Assembly (NCBI GenBank): GCA_019312985.1 | Contig: JAFDCC010000017.1 | Coordinates: 1-19,823 of the forward strand | From: Deltaproteobacteria bacterium | Lineage (GTDB): Bacteria; Desulfobacterota; Desulfobulbia; Desulfobulbales; BM004 | Direction: 5' to 3' | Length of the DNA stretch: 19,823 nt | In this document: positions 1 through 6,153 of the stretch, in pieces | Position numbering within the stretch: the first letter of the stretch is position 1 | How the letters are laid out: the number at the start of each line of letters is the position of its first letter | Translations under genes and position numbers: made by a program | The notes under the pieces: generated by a model | Seen by the model: the letters and a program-made list of their open reading frames with translations, nothing else | Database searches by the model: none | Told to the model about the DNA's origin: nothing

Positions 1-28
1 CGGCAAACAACGAAGTATTCTTTTTCAT
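1..28 (-). CDS. 5' end of a gene running off the left edge
   Basis: Only the first nine codons are visible, reading Met-Lys-Lys-Asn-Thr-Ser-Leu-Phe-Ala on the minus strand. A strong ribosome binding site (AGGAGGTG) sits about 6 bases upstream of the ATG. The basic start followed by small and hydrophobic residues could begin a signal peptide, but nine residues cannot establish this. It lies 352 bp downstream of oadB on the same strand, so it may be a separate transcription unit. Product unknown. Confidence 0.45.
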
Positions 29-380
29 GGTTCTCACCTCCTCTTTGGTTTTTCGGTCATTTTGCAAAAGGGGAAAAAACCAGTGCCAGGCTTTTTTCCC
101 GAAGGTTTTATAAACAGCGTCTTTATTGTAAGAAAATAGGCAGGATGCGCGGTGAAATCAAGACGGCAACACCGCAGGCAGGTGGTTTGGTCGAGAAACA
201 ACCGGGAAGGCGGCGCCGTATCACCCGCCATTTTGTGCTCGGCCCCGGAGCTGCCGCCTGAATTATGCTTTTGCCTTAATTGCGGCTTTATCCGGCCGGG
301 GTGACAGTTTTTCCTGTTTTGCTCTGCCGCCGGTTTTGCTCCTGATTGAATGCCCGGCGGGTTAATTGCCACCCTGCCGG
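29..380. other. 352-bp intergenic stretch, no gene recognised
   Basis: This separates the oadB stop codon from the left-edge gene. A 112-residue open frame spans most of it, but its composition is unlike a real protein, it overlaps the neighbour's ribosome binding site, and I recognise no family. Two inverted repeats are visible: arms 327-333/354-360 (CCGCCGG/CCGGCGG, 20-base loop) just after oadB, and arms 71-79/92-100 (GGGAAAAAA/TTTTTTCCC). The first could help end the oadB transcript, although neither has a clear T tract in the minus direction. Confidence 0.5.
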
Positions 381-1511
381 CTAGCGCATCATGAAACTCC
401 AGAGAACGCCGGCGCAGATCGCCGAGCCGATAACCCCGGAGGCATTGCAGGCCATGGCATGCATCAGCAGATAGTTGGTCGGGTCCTCCTTCAGGCCGAC
501 GAGGTGAACCTCGCGGGCCGACCCGGGAACGGCGGAAACGCCGGCTGCCCCAAGCAGCGGGTTGATTTTTTCCTTCATGAAGATGTTCATGATCTTGGCA
601 AAGATCACCCCGGATGCGGTGGCGATGGAAAAGGCCACCGACCCGAGAAGAAAAATTCCCACCGATTTAATCGTTAAAAAGACATCGGCCTGGGTGCTGG
701 CGCCAACGGTAAAACCCAGAAAAATAGTCGCCGTATCTATGATGGAGCTGCTGGCTGTCTTGGCCAGCCGGTCGACCACCCTTGATTCCTTCATAAAGTT
801 GCCGAAGAAGAAAGGCCCCAGCAGCGGGATGGACGCCGGCGCCAGAAAGCAGCATAAAATGACGCCGATAATCGGAAAACAGAGCAACTCCTTGCGGCTG
901 ATGGGGCGGTCGGTGTCAGGCATCCGGATCAACCGTTCTTGCCTGGTGGTTAAAAGCCGCATAATCGGCGGCTGGATAATCGGGATAAGGGCCATATAGG
1001 AGTAGGCCGCAATGGCGATAGGGCCGATGAGCTGCGGTGCCAGCTTGGCGGTGAGGAAGATGGAGGTCGGGCCGTCGGCGCCGCCGATTATGGCCACCGA
1101 GGCGGCTTCCTTGGGGGCGAAACCCAACGCCAGGGCACTGAGCAGGGTGAAATAAATACCCATCTGGGCCGCAGCCCCCAAAAGCATGAGCTTGGGGCGG
1201 GCCAGCATGGAAGAAAAATCCGTCATCGCCCCAAGGCCGAGAAACACGATGGAGGGATAAAGCCCGGAGGTGACGCCGAAATAGAGGTAGTGGAGAACGC
1301 TGTTGTTCTCATAAATACCAAGGCCGAATCCCTTGAAGAAGGGGATGTTGCCGACAATAATGCCAAAACCGATCGGCAGCAGCAGCAGCGGCTCATACTT
1401 TTTGGCAGTGGCAAGAAAACAGAAGAGGATACCGACGCAGATCATGAAGAGATAGCGAAAGTCTGCCAGGTAGTAACCGGTATTTTTTACAAATTCGAGA
1501 AACAGTTCCAT
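381..1511 (-). CDS. oadB: Sodium-translocating decarboxylase beta subunit (OadB/GcdB/MmdB family)
   Basis: This is the integral membrane subunit that couples decarboxylation of carboxybiotin to Na+ export in oxaloacetate, methylmalonyl-CoA or glutaconyl-CoA decarboxylases. At 376 aa it has normal family length and is strongly hydrophobic throughout. The family hallmark GGADGPT is at residues 143-149, with Asp146 equivalent to the essential Na+-site aspartate of Klebsiella OadB. The YSYMALIPIIQPP segment (170-182) and the C-terminal NxSGVIGSA segment (from Asn356) are also present. The usual Gly-Pro before that Asn is replaced by Ala-Cys here. The gene starts 21 bp after the gamma-like gene stops, so the two are probably cotranscribed. 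No alpha (carboxyltransferase) or biotin-carrier gene is in the window, so the substrate cannot be assigned. In this lineage methylmalonyl-CoA or oxaloacetate are both plausible. Confidence 0.93.
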   Translation of the reverse strand: MELFLEFVKNTGYYLADFRYLFMICVGILFCFLATAKKYEPLLLLPIGFGIIVGNIPFFKGFGLGIYENNSVLHYLYFGVTSGLYPSIVFLGLGAMTDFSSMLARPKLMLLGAAAQMGIYFTLLSALALGFAPKEAASVAIIGGADGPTSIFLTAKLAPQLIGPIAIAAYSYMALIPIIQPPIMRLLTTRQERLIRMPDTDRPISRKELLCFPIIGVILCCFLAPASIPLLGPFFFGNFMKESRVVDRLAKTASSSIIDTATIFLGFTVGASTQADVFLTIKSVGIFLLGSVAFSIATASGVIFAKIMNIFMKEKINPLLGAAGVSAVPGSAREVHLVGLKEDPTNYLLMHAMACNASGVIGSAICAGVLWSFMMR

Positions 1512-1532
1512 AGGGCTACCCTGAAATTGGTT

Positions 1533-1925
1533 TTAATTTTTTTTCCAGCAGAAGAGACCTTCGCCGACAGGCAGCAGATATTCAGCCTCGCGCAGGGCCG
1601 TAATGGTCAGGTGCGGATGGGGCAGGTCCTCTCTTTCAAATATCCTGTAGAGTTCGGCAAGGGGGAAACTGTCGCCGAGTTCCTCTGTCAGGGGTTGATA
1701 CCGGAGGGCGGCGGCGGCCAGGTCGGACAGGATGTCGAAGCCGGTGTCGGCCGGTGGCGGTTCAACAGGGGCGGCCCCTTTCTTTTTTTCCTCAAAAAGA
1801 CCAACAATTTTATGAAGTTGCGATATAATAAAGGCCAGAACCGACAGGCCGCACATAACGATTATGGCGCCGGCTGCTGCCATTGCCCAGCCATTATGGG
1901 CAGAGACGGCTTTCAAACCGAACAT
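1533..1925 (-). CDS. OadG-like decarboxylase gamma subunit
   Basis: A 130-aa protein with one N-terminal membrane helix (about residues 13-36). A charged, proline-rich linker (about 46-60) follows, and then a soluble C-terminal segment of about 65 residues rich in Leu, Glu and Pro. Gamma subunits of Na+-translocating decarboxylases are small single-helix proteins that hold the complex together and may bind a metal. Position directly before oadB, with a 21-bp gap, supports this role more than sequence does. The ribosome binding site is strong (GGGAGGTG, 5 bases before ATG). The C-terminal segment is not the simple Pro/His-rich tail of well-studied OadG and may have its own docking function. 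The family call is moderate and rests on topology and context. Confidence 0.7.
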   Translation of the reverse strand: MFGLKAVSAHNGWAMAAAGAIIVMCGLSVLAFIISQLHKIVGLFEEKKKGAAPVEPPPADTGFDILSDLAAAALRYQPLTEELGDSFPLAELYRIFEREDLPHPHLTITALREAEYLLPVGEGLFCWKKN

Positions 1926-2291
1926 TGGGGCACCTCCCTGGGATTGTGGCCGGCCATTTTGCCTGCCGCTGTTATCTGATGTCTCATAAATACTTCAATG
2001 TGCGGCTGTTGAAAAGGACATTCTGCCGGGGAAGGCCTCTTCTTTTTTCAATACTGGCCGGGACTGGCATCACCTCCTGTTTCATGTTTCGCCAGCCGAA
2101 CACTTTTCCGGTCTTTTCGGAACCGCTTTTCCTTCTCCCCGGGCCCGCGCCTCTCCAAAGCAGCCGGGAATGCCTTCTGGGCGTAATACGGCCTGGTAAT
2201 CGCCTGAGGGCAGAATAAGAATAAACTGCCCGGTGGGCATGCTGTCCTGTTGCCGTGCGCCTGCCAGGGGGTATTGGTTTTTTGGGGTGGG
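1926..2291. other. 366-bp intergenic stretch upstream of the oadG-like gene
   Basis: No convincing gene is visible on either strand; the open frames here (for example a 99-residue minus-strand frame) have no recognisable family. An AGGAGGTG sequence occurs on the minus strand near 2070, but the ATG following it is too close and opens only a 24-codon frame. A small inverted repeat, TTCCG/CGGAA, lies near 2105-2125. The stretch must contain the promoter of the decarboxylase genes, but I see no clean -35/-10 pair. Confidence 0.45.
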
Positions 2292-2480
2292 CTAATAAGA
2301 GCTTCGGTTGTATTTTGCAAATACAGTACAGTTTTTGCAGACTTCAAAAACCTTCGACAGGTTGTTTTGCTGGAAGCATTTTTCCCAGCAGGGCATTTCA
2401 GGGTTGCTTTTTGTCGGACAGTTATCCTGGTTGTCGCATTTTGTTATTTTCCAGCAGAGGCACTCTTTTATTTTTTGCAT
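2292..2480 (-). CDS. Small cysteine-rich protein with two CW motifs
   Basis: A 62-aa protein with eight cysteines (residues 7, 9, 15, 21, 31, 35, 48, 51). Two Cys-Trp pairs (9-10 and 31-32) and a closing CxNC (48-51) follow the pattern of the 'two-CW' domain, CW-xxx-KC ... CP ... CW ... CxxC. That domain is found alone or ahead of sensory modules in anaerobic bacteria and probably binds a metal or Fe-S centre. Here it stands alone. The codon pattern and regular Cys spacing argue for a real gene even though open frames on the other strand are longer. A TATAAT box lies 12 bases before the start codon, so the leader is very short or absent, and no good Shine-Dalgarno sequence is visible. Redox or metal sensing is an inference. 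Confidence 0.75.
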   Translation of the reverse strand: MQKIKECLCWKITKCDNQDNCPTKSNPEMPCWEKCFQQNNLSKVFEVCKNCTVFAKYNRSSY

Positions 2481-2491
2481 GTATCACACCC

Positions 2492-2520
2492 ATTATAACA
2501 GGAATTGTTTTATGCAATAA
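2492..2520 (-). promoter_or_regulatory. Candidate promoter of the two-CW gene
   Basis: A perfect -10 hexamer, TATAAT, reads on the minus strand at 2497-2492. The spacing-matched -35 (TTATTG, 2520-2515, 17-bp spacer) is weak. The -35 region falls inside the palindrome at 2511-2540, so a bound regulator would be expected to compete with or recruit RNA polymerase. The -10 is 12-17 bases from the ATG, suggesting a very short 5' leader. Confidence 0.4.
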
Positions 2521-2540
2521 TTATAAGCTATTATTGCATA
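2511..2540. promoter_or_regulatory. 30-bp palindrome, candidate operator
   Basis: The 11-base arms (TATGCAATAAT and ATTATTGCATA) are perfect inverted copies around an 8-base AT-rich centre. The element lies 31-60 bp upstream of the two-CW start codon and overlaps the predicted -35. Length and symmetry fit a dimeric helix-turn-helix regulator. I do not recognise the arm sequence as a known consensus. Confidence 0.5.
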
Positions 2541-2605
2541 TACAATCAAGTGCCACAAAGTATCAGGAACCGCGTTTCGGCAAACGACTCGGCTCGGCCC
2601 GGCGT

Positions 2606-2623
2606 ATGCCGGCGCGCCGGCAT
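2606..2623. repeat. 18-bp perfect GC-rich palindrome
   Basis: ATGCCGGCG followed directly by its reverse complement, with no spacer, inside the gap between the two small cysteine-rich genes. It could be a copy of a dispersed palindromic repeat or a protein-binding site. No second copy is evident in the window. Confidence 0.4.
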
Positions 2624-2738
2624 GAAAACCATGCTTGTTGGGCGGGGGCGCCCGGCAGCCTGACATTGCCGTACGGCGGGATTGGCGCAAAAAAGAGTTA
2701 CAGGGGGTGCTTCAGGGGAGGCGGGCCGGCAGGGCACA

Positions 2739-2906
2739 TTACATAATGGCTGCAGAGTGCTGCTCAAGTGATTTTTGAATTTCGTGGTCAAGCTTTTGAA
2801 TAACTTTGCAGATGTCGTACTCTTTTTTGCAGACGTTGCATTTCATGCATATTTTCCGGCAAACCCGGTGAATCTCCAGTTTTCCTTCACATTCACGGCA
2901 TTTCAT
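2739..2906 (-). CDS. Small dual-CxxC protein, 55 aa
   Basis: A 55-aa protein starting MKCREC, with cysteines at residues 3, 6, 16, 20, 23, 26 and 33, giving two clear CxxC pairs (3-6 and 23-26) plus extra cysteines. The second half is an acidic, amphipathic helix-like tail. This resembles the small 'dual CXXC motif (seleno)protein' type seen in sulfate-reducing Desulfobacterota, some of which use selenocysteine; here all positions are Cys codons. The only in-frame ATG giving the whole motif is at 2906, preceded by a weak GAGAG. An upstream ATG reaches a stop after five codons. Zinc-ribbon or redox function is likely from the motif but unproven. It lies 258 bp upstream of the two-CW gene on the same strand, probably as a separate unit. 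Confidence 0.65.
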   Translation of the reverse strand: MKCRECEGKLEIHRVCRKICMKCNVCKKEYDICKVIQKLDHEIQKSLEQHSAAIM

Positions 2907-3258
2907 AAAGGGTCTCTCATCTCAATAAATTTCAAAAATGCTGCAGTGTTCCATTACTGCCCCGGTGGCTTCTTCACAAGGAGCGGTGAGCCCCGGAAGA
3001 AAAAACGGCTCCTGGGAATAATATGCCACATTGTGGCAGCTGTGTCAAATCACAAATATACCACATTGTAGCTCCAGTCGGAAACGGGCTGAAGGTCTTT
3101 TTCCCCTCCCTGCCGCAGGGCTTTCCGCCTTAAACCTCAGGTTTGCCTGGCAGCAAAACTGGCATTAAAAAATATTGATGCCGGCCTCCTATCCCTTGTA
3201 AAACCTTAAAAGCGGTGAGGCGCGTTGTATTTCAGGAAAGCAGCAGGGGGCCGGGAGT
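2907..3258. other. 352-bp intergenic stretch with paired operator-like repeats
   Basis: This lies between the divergent dual-CxxC (minus) and pseudopilin (plus) genes. No gene is recognised. It contains a direct repeat of the 16-bp motif ATATRCCACATTGTRG at 3021-3036 and 3056-3071, with 14 of 16 positions identical, 35 bp apart. The left copy contains the perfect palindrome TGCCACA-T-TGTGGCA (3024-3038). A TGTG-N6-CACA element (3041-3054) lies between the copies. The rest is unremarkable. Confidence 0.55.
3021..3071. promoter_or_regulatory. Paired ATATRCCACATTGTRG repeats, candidate operator
   Basis: Two copies of a 16-bp motif, 14 of 16 positions identical, with a 35-bp offset. The left one is part of a 15-bp perfect palindrome. 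Between them is TGTG-N6-CACA. The site is about 115 bp from the dual-CxxC start on the left and about 190 bp from the pseudopilin start on the right, so either gene or both could be regulated. The regulator is not identified. Confidence 0.45.
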
Positions 3259-3873
3259 ATGCATCACAGGATTTCAACAGGGGGCTTCACGCTGGTTGAG
3301 CTCCTTGTTGTATTGGTTGTCGCCGGCATCCTCGCCACAGGTGTGGTGTTCATGTTTGCCGACCCGACGGCAAAGGTCAGAGGCGCGGCTTTTTCCCTGC
3401 TGACGGATCTCAACCAGGCGCGGTCGGAAGCAGTCAGCAGAAACAGGGACATCCTTGTGGATTTTATCCTGGCGGCGAGAGACGGCTACCGGATCTGCAT
3501 TGACACCGATGGCGACCGGGACTGTGGGGACGAGTTGCCCGGCGATATTATCAAGGAGGTCCTGTTCAGGCCCGAGGTGCAGCTTTACGACTGCTCCGCA
3601 GCCCCGCCATACCCTGCGGGCGGCCCGACGAAAACCCCTTCCGGAACGGAGCTTGCCGGCAAAAACGGGCTCATCTTCGGCGGGCCGAGTTACCTAAAAT
3701 GGCAGCCGGACGGCACCAGCGGCGACAACGGCTCCATTATCCTCTACCATCCCGCTGCGCAAAACCCGCTCCTCGTGCGCGGCAACCCCTATGCCGCGGT
3801 CATCAGCAGCGCTGCCACCGGCAGGATTCGGCTGATGCGCTGGCGCCGGGAGAGCGGCTGGTCCCGGAAGTAG
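3259..3873 (+). CDS. GspH/FimT-type pseudopilin
   Basis: A 204-aa protein with the classic type IV prepilin N-terminus: a short basic leader, then Gly9 before FTLVE, with the mature fifth residue Glu14. A hydrophobic helix follows (about residues 15-33). Prepilin peptidase would cut after Gly9 and methylate Phe10. The region after the helix matches the minor pseudopilin pattern of GspH/FimT, with the segment around residues 45-65 rich in Leu, Asn, Ala, Arg and Ser. An acidic run with four Asp (82-88) flanked by Cys80 and Cys89 could bind calcium or form a disulfide. Minor pseudopilins prime type IV pili or type II secretion pseudopili. No other pilus or secretion gene is adjacent, so it is an orphan here. 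AGGGGG lies 8 bases before the ATG. Confidence 0.88.
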   Translation: MHHRISTGGFTLVELLVVLVVAGILATGVVFMFADPTAKVRGAAFSLLTDLNQARSEAVSRNRDILVDFILAARDGYRICIDTDGDRDCGDELPGDIIKEVLFRPEVQLYDCSAAPPYPAGGPTKTPSGTELAGKNGLIFGGPSYLKWQPDGTSGDNGSIILYHPAAQNPLLVRGNPYAAVISSAATGRIRLMRWRRESGWSRK

Positions 3874-3900
3874 CGCTCAGCTTCCCCGCCGCTTTTTGAA

Positions 3901-3921
3901 CCGGAAACTGCAGATTTCCGG
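3901..3921 (+). terminator. Hairpin after the pseudopilin gene
   Basis: Perfect 7-base arms, CCGGAAA/TTTCCGG, around a 7-base loop, 28 bases after the stop codon. No T tract follows, so intrinsic termination is uncertain. Confidence 0.35.
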
Positions 3922-4083
3922 CTCTGGAGCGGTCGCGAGTCTTCTGCGATCAATTTAAAAGAGATTGCATGCTTTCGGGTTTGCAAAGATCCTGCCATTC
4001 TGGAATACTGCGCAGAGGACAAAACATGGCCGGGAAGGAGAAAATTTCCGGCAGAACGCAGAAACCAGCAGGAACAGGAAACC

Positions 4084-5217
4084 ATGAGCATTAATCTGGA
4101 GAGACTTGCCGCCGTATTTACCACCCTTTGCGAAATCGACAGCCCGTCAAAACAGGAGGGCAGGGTCGCCGCCTTCCTCACCTCGCTTTTTACCGAAATG
4201 GGGGCCGAGGTCTTCGAGGATGACTCGGCTGCGAGGACAGGGGCCGACTGCGGCAATCTCTTTGTCCGCTTTCCCGGCGGCGGCCTGGACCGGGAGCCTG
4301 TTTTCTTCAACTGCCACATGGATACCGTTGTCCCGGCCACAGGGGTCCGGGTCCGGCGCGAGGGCGAAGTCTTCACCTCCGCCGGTGATACCGTGCTCGG
4401 CAGTGACGACAAGGCCGGCATCGCCTCCCTGATCGAGGTGATGCGGACCCTGCAGGAAAAAAACATCCCCCACGGGCCGGTGGAGTATGTTTTTACCACC
4501 TGCGAAGAGGTGGGGCTGCTGGGGGTAAAGGCCCTTGACCCGAAACAGATTGCCGCAAAAATCGGCTATGCCCTCGACTCTTCCGGCATCAACAGGGTCG
4601 TTGTCGGCGCCCCGGCTGCTAACCGCATCAGGGCCGGGATTACCGGCCTTGCCTCCCATGCGGGGCTTGCCCCGGAAAAAGGCATCAGCGCCATTCACCT
4701 CGCCGCCAGGGCGATAGCCCGCCTTGAGCTTGGCCGGCTCGACCAGGAGAGCAGCGCCAACATCGGCCTTATCAAGGGGGGCACGGCGACCAACATCGTT
4801 CCCGAATCTGTCATCGTGGAGGGGGAGGTCCGGAGCCACGACGTCTCCCTGCTGAAGGAGCACACGGAACATATCCGGGCCGTCTTCCAGGAGGAAGTCG
4901 ACAACTGGGCTCCATCCCGGGGGACTCCCGGGGCAAAGCCCTCCCTGCAGTTTGCGGTGATCGACGATTACCCGGTCATGAAGCTGGCGCAGGACTCTGC
5001 CGTAATCAGGAGGGTGGAGGCCGCTGCCCGTACCCGCGGTGTCCACCTCGACTACGTCGTTGCCGGCGGCGGCAGCGATGCCAACATCTTCAACAGCTTC
5101 GGGCTGCAGTGTGCCATTCTCTCCACCGGCATGGACCGGGTTCACTCCACCCGCGAGACCATCAAGCTTTCCGATATGGCCTTGACAGCGGAACTGGTCC
5201 TGGCCATCCTGACCTGA
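4084..5217 (+). CDS. M20-family metallopeptidase (PepT-like)
   Basis: A 377-aa zinc-dependent aminopeptidase of the M20 family, closest in layout to peptidase T-like proteins that release the N-terminal residue of short peptides in the cytoplasm. Visible metal and catalytic residues: His78 and Asp80 in CHMDTV, bridging Asp108 in GSDDKAG, general base Glu141 and ligand Glu142 in TCEEVG, Asp165 in ALDSSG, and a C-terminal His in the DRVHSTRE motif. The central part (about 180-290, from the TGLASHAG segment) is the dimerisation lid. At 377 aa it is slightly shorter than E. coli PepT. AGGAA lies just upstream of the ATG. It appears monocistronic, with more than 200 bp on either side. The exact substrate is unknown; carboxypeptidase or deacylase activity within M20 cannot be excluded. 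Confidence 0.88.
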   Translation: MSINLERLAAVFTTLCEIDSPSKQEGRVAAFLTSLFTEMGAEVFEDDSAARTGADCGNLFVRFPGGGLDREPVFFNCHMDTVVPATGVRVRREGEVFTSAGDTVLGSDDKAGIASLIEVMRTLQEKNIPHGPVEYVFTTCEEVGLLGVKALDPKQIAAKIGYALDSSGINRVVVGAPAANRIRAGITGLASHAGLAPEKGISAIHLAARAIARLELGRLDQESSANIGLIKGGTATNIVPESVIVEGEVRSHDVSLLKEHTEHIRAVFQEEVDNWAPSRGTPGAKPSLQFAVIDDYPVMKLAQDSAVIRRVEAAARTRGVHLDYVVAGGGSDANIFNSFGLQCAILSTGMDRVHSTRETIKLSDMALTAELVLAILT

Positions 5218-5374
5218 AAATCCCCCGTCTTTTTCAGGCTTGGCCCCCCTTTTCCAGGCAAAGATTGCCCAACGGGTATCTGGAGCGGGCAGCATGGCGT
5301 TCCGCAGAGCGGGAAACTGCCGGTTTGCCGGAAAACAGGCCCGTGATGCAAAAAAATATCGAGAAAACCTGCAA

Positions 5375-5399
5375 TAATGGGTACCATTAAGTCTATAAC
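5375..5399 (+). promoter_or_regulatory. Candidate promoter and operator of the peroxiredoxin gene
   Basis: A palindrome TAATGG-GTA-CCATTA (5375-5389) sits directly upstream of a -10-like TATAAC (5394-5399), between it and a weak -35 region near 5369-5374. This is the usual place for a repressor site. The gene's ribosome binding site and ATG follow about 35 bp later. A Fur/PerR-type peroxide regulator is an attractive guess because of the gene controlled, but the sequence does not match the standard PerR box. Confidence 0.4.
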
Positions 5400-5434
5400 A
5401 TAACCCAAAGACAAACCATGCGGGAGGTGCTCTT

Positions 5435-6022
5435 ATGTGTCTGGTAACGAAGCAGGCCCCTGACTTTGAAGCCGAAGCTGTGATGCCCGACAACAGCTTT
5501 GAAACCGTTTCACTTGCCGCCTTTCGCGGCCGGCATGTCCTCGTCTTCTTTTACCCCCTGGATTTCACCTTTGTCTGCCCCTCGGAAATTCTCGCCTTCA
5601 ACAGGCAGGTTAACGACTTCAGGGCCAAAAACTGCGAGCTGCTGGGAATCTCCGTAGACTCCATTTACACCCACCTTGCCTGGAAAAACACCCCGATCAA
5701 CCAGGGCGGCATCGGCCCGGTGCAGTTTCCCCTTCTCTCGGACATCTCCAAGTCCATCTCGACGGACTACGGCGTTCTCCTCGAGGACGGCGTCTCTCTT
5801 CGCGGCCTTTTCCTGATAGACAGGGAGGGGATTGTCCGGCATCAGCTCATCAATGACCTGCCCCTCGGCCGCAACGTCGATGAGGCGCTGCGGGTGATCG
5901 ACGCCCTCCAGTTCTTTGAGGAGCACGGCGATGTCTGCCCGGCCAACTGGCGCCCCGGCGACGACGCCATGAAGCCCACCCCGGAAGGCGTGGCCGACTA
6001 CCTTTCGAAGCACGGTTCGTAA
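5435..6022 (+). CDS. Typical 2-Cys peroxiredoxin (AhpC/Prx1 family)
   Basis: A 195-aa thiol peroxidase that reduces H2O2 and organic peroxides in the cytoplasm. The peroxidatic Cys48 is in DFTFVCPSE and the resolving Cys168 is in DVCPANW, the pair that forms the intersubunit disulfide in typical 2-Cys enzymes. The PLDFTF and VCPANWRPG segments match the Prx1/AhpC subgroup, and length is normal. A strong GGGAGGTG lies upstream of the ATG. No ahpF or thioredoxin reductase is adjacent, so the electron donor is probably encoded elsewhere (thioredoxin or a rubredoxin-like system). It likely protects an anaerobe during oxygen exposure. A palindromic site overlapping its promoter suggests specific control. 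Confidence 0.95.
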   Translation: MCLVTKQAPDFEAEAVMPDNSFETVSLAAFRGRHVLVFFYPLDFTFVCPSEILAFNRQVNDFRAKNCELLGISVDSIYTHLAWKNTPINQGGIGPVQFPLLSDISKSISTDYGVLLEDGVSLRGLFLIDREGIVRHQLINDLPLGRNVDEALRVIDALQFFEEHGDVCPANWRPGDDAMKPTPEGVADYLSKHGS

Positions 6023-6045
6023 GGGAGACATTTCCGTGTCTTTGG

Positions 6046-6079
6046 CGCTGCCGGGCGGGGCCGCGGTTTCCCGGCAGCG
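6046..6079. terminator. Strong hairpin between convergent genes
   Basis: Perfect 10-base GC-rich arms (CGCTGCCGGG/CCCGGCAGCG) with a 14-base loop, in the 131-bp gap between the convergent peroxiredoxin and nucleotide-sugar genes. No T tract is present on either side. It may still stall polymerase or protect 3' ends in both directions. Confidence 0.5.
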
Positions 6080-6153
6080 GCGCACCGTACCCGACCCGGA
6101 CAACAGTCTCCGGCCTCAGGGTGGGGCATGGAGTATGGGGTGGTCCTGTCGGC

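Noticed and set aside
2255..2746. 163-codon plus-strand frame in the small-gene region
   Set aside because: Composition is unlike a protein, and the opposite strand encodes two proteins with ordered cysteine motifs.
2775..3071. 98-codon plus-strand frame
   Set aside because: It is antisense to the dual-CxxC gene over half its length and shows no domain.
4026..4094. 22-codon frame overlapping the peptidase start
   Set aside because: No ribosome binding site or conserved feature; probably chance.
4147..5493. 448-codon open frame on the minus strand
   Set aside because: Antisense to the M20 peptidase with all metal ligands present; no recognisable family.
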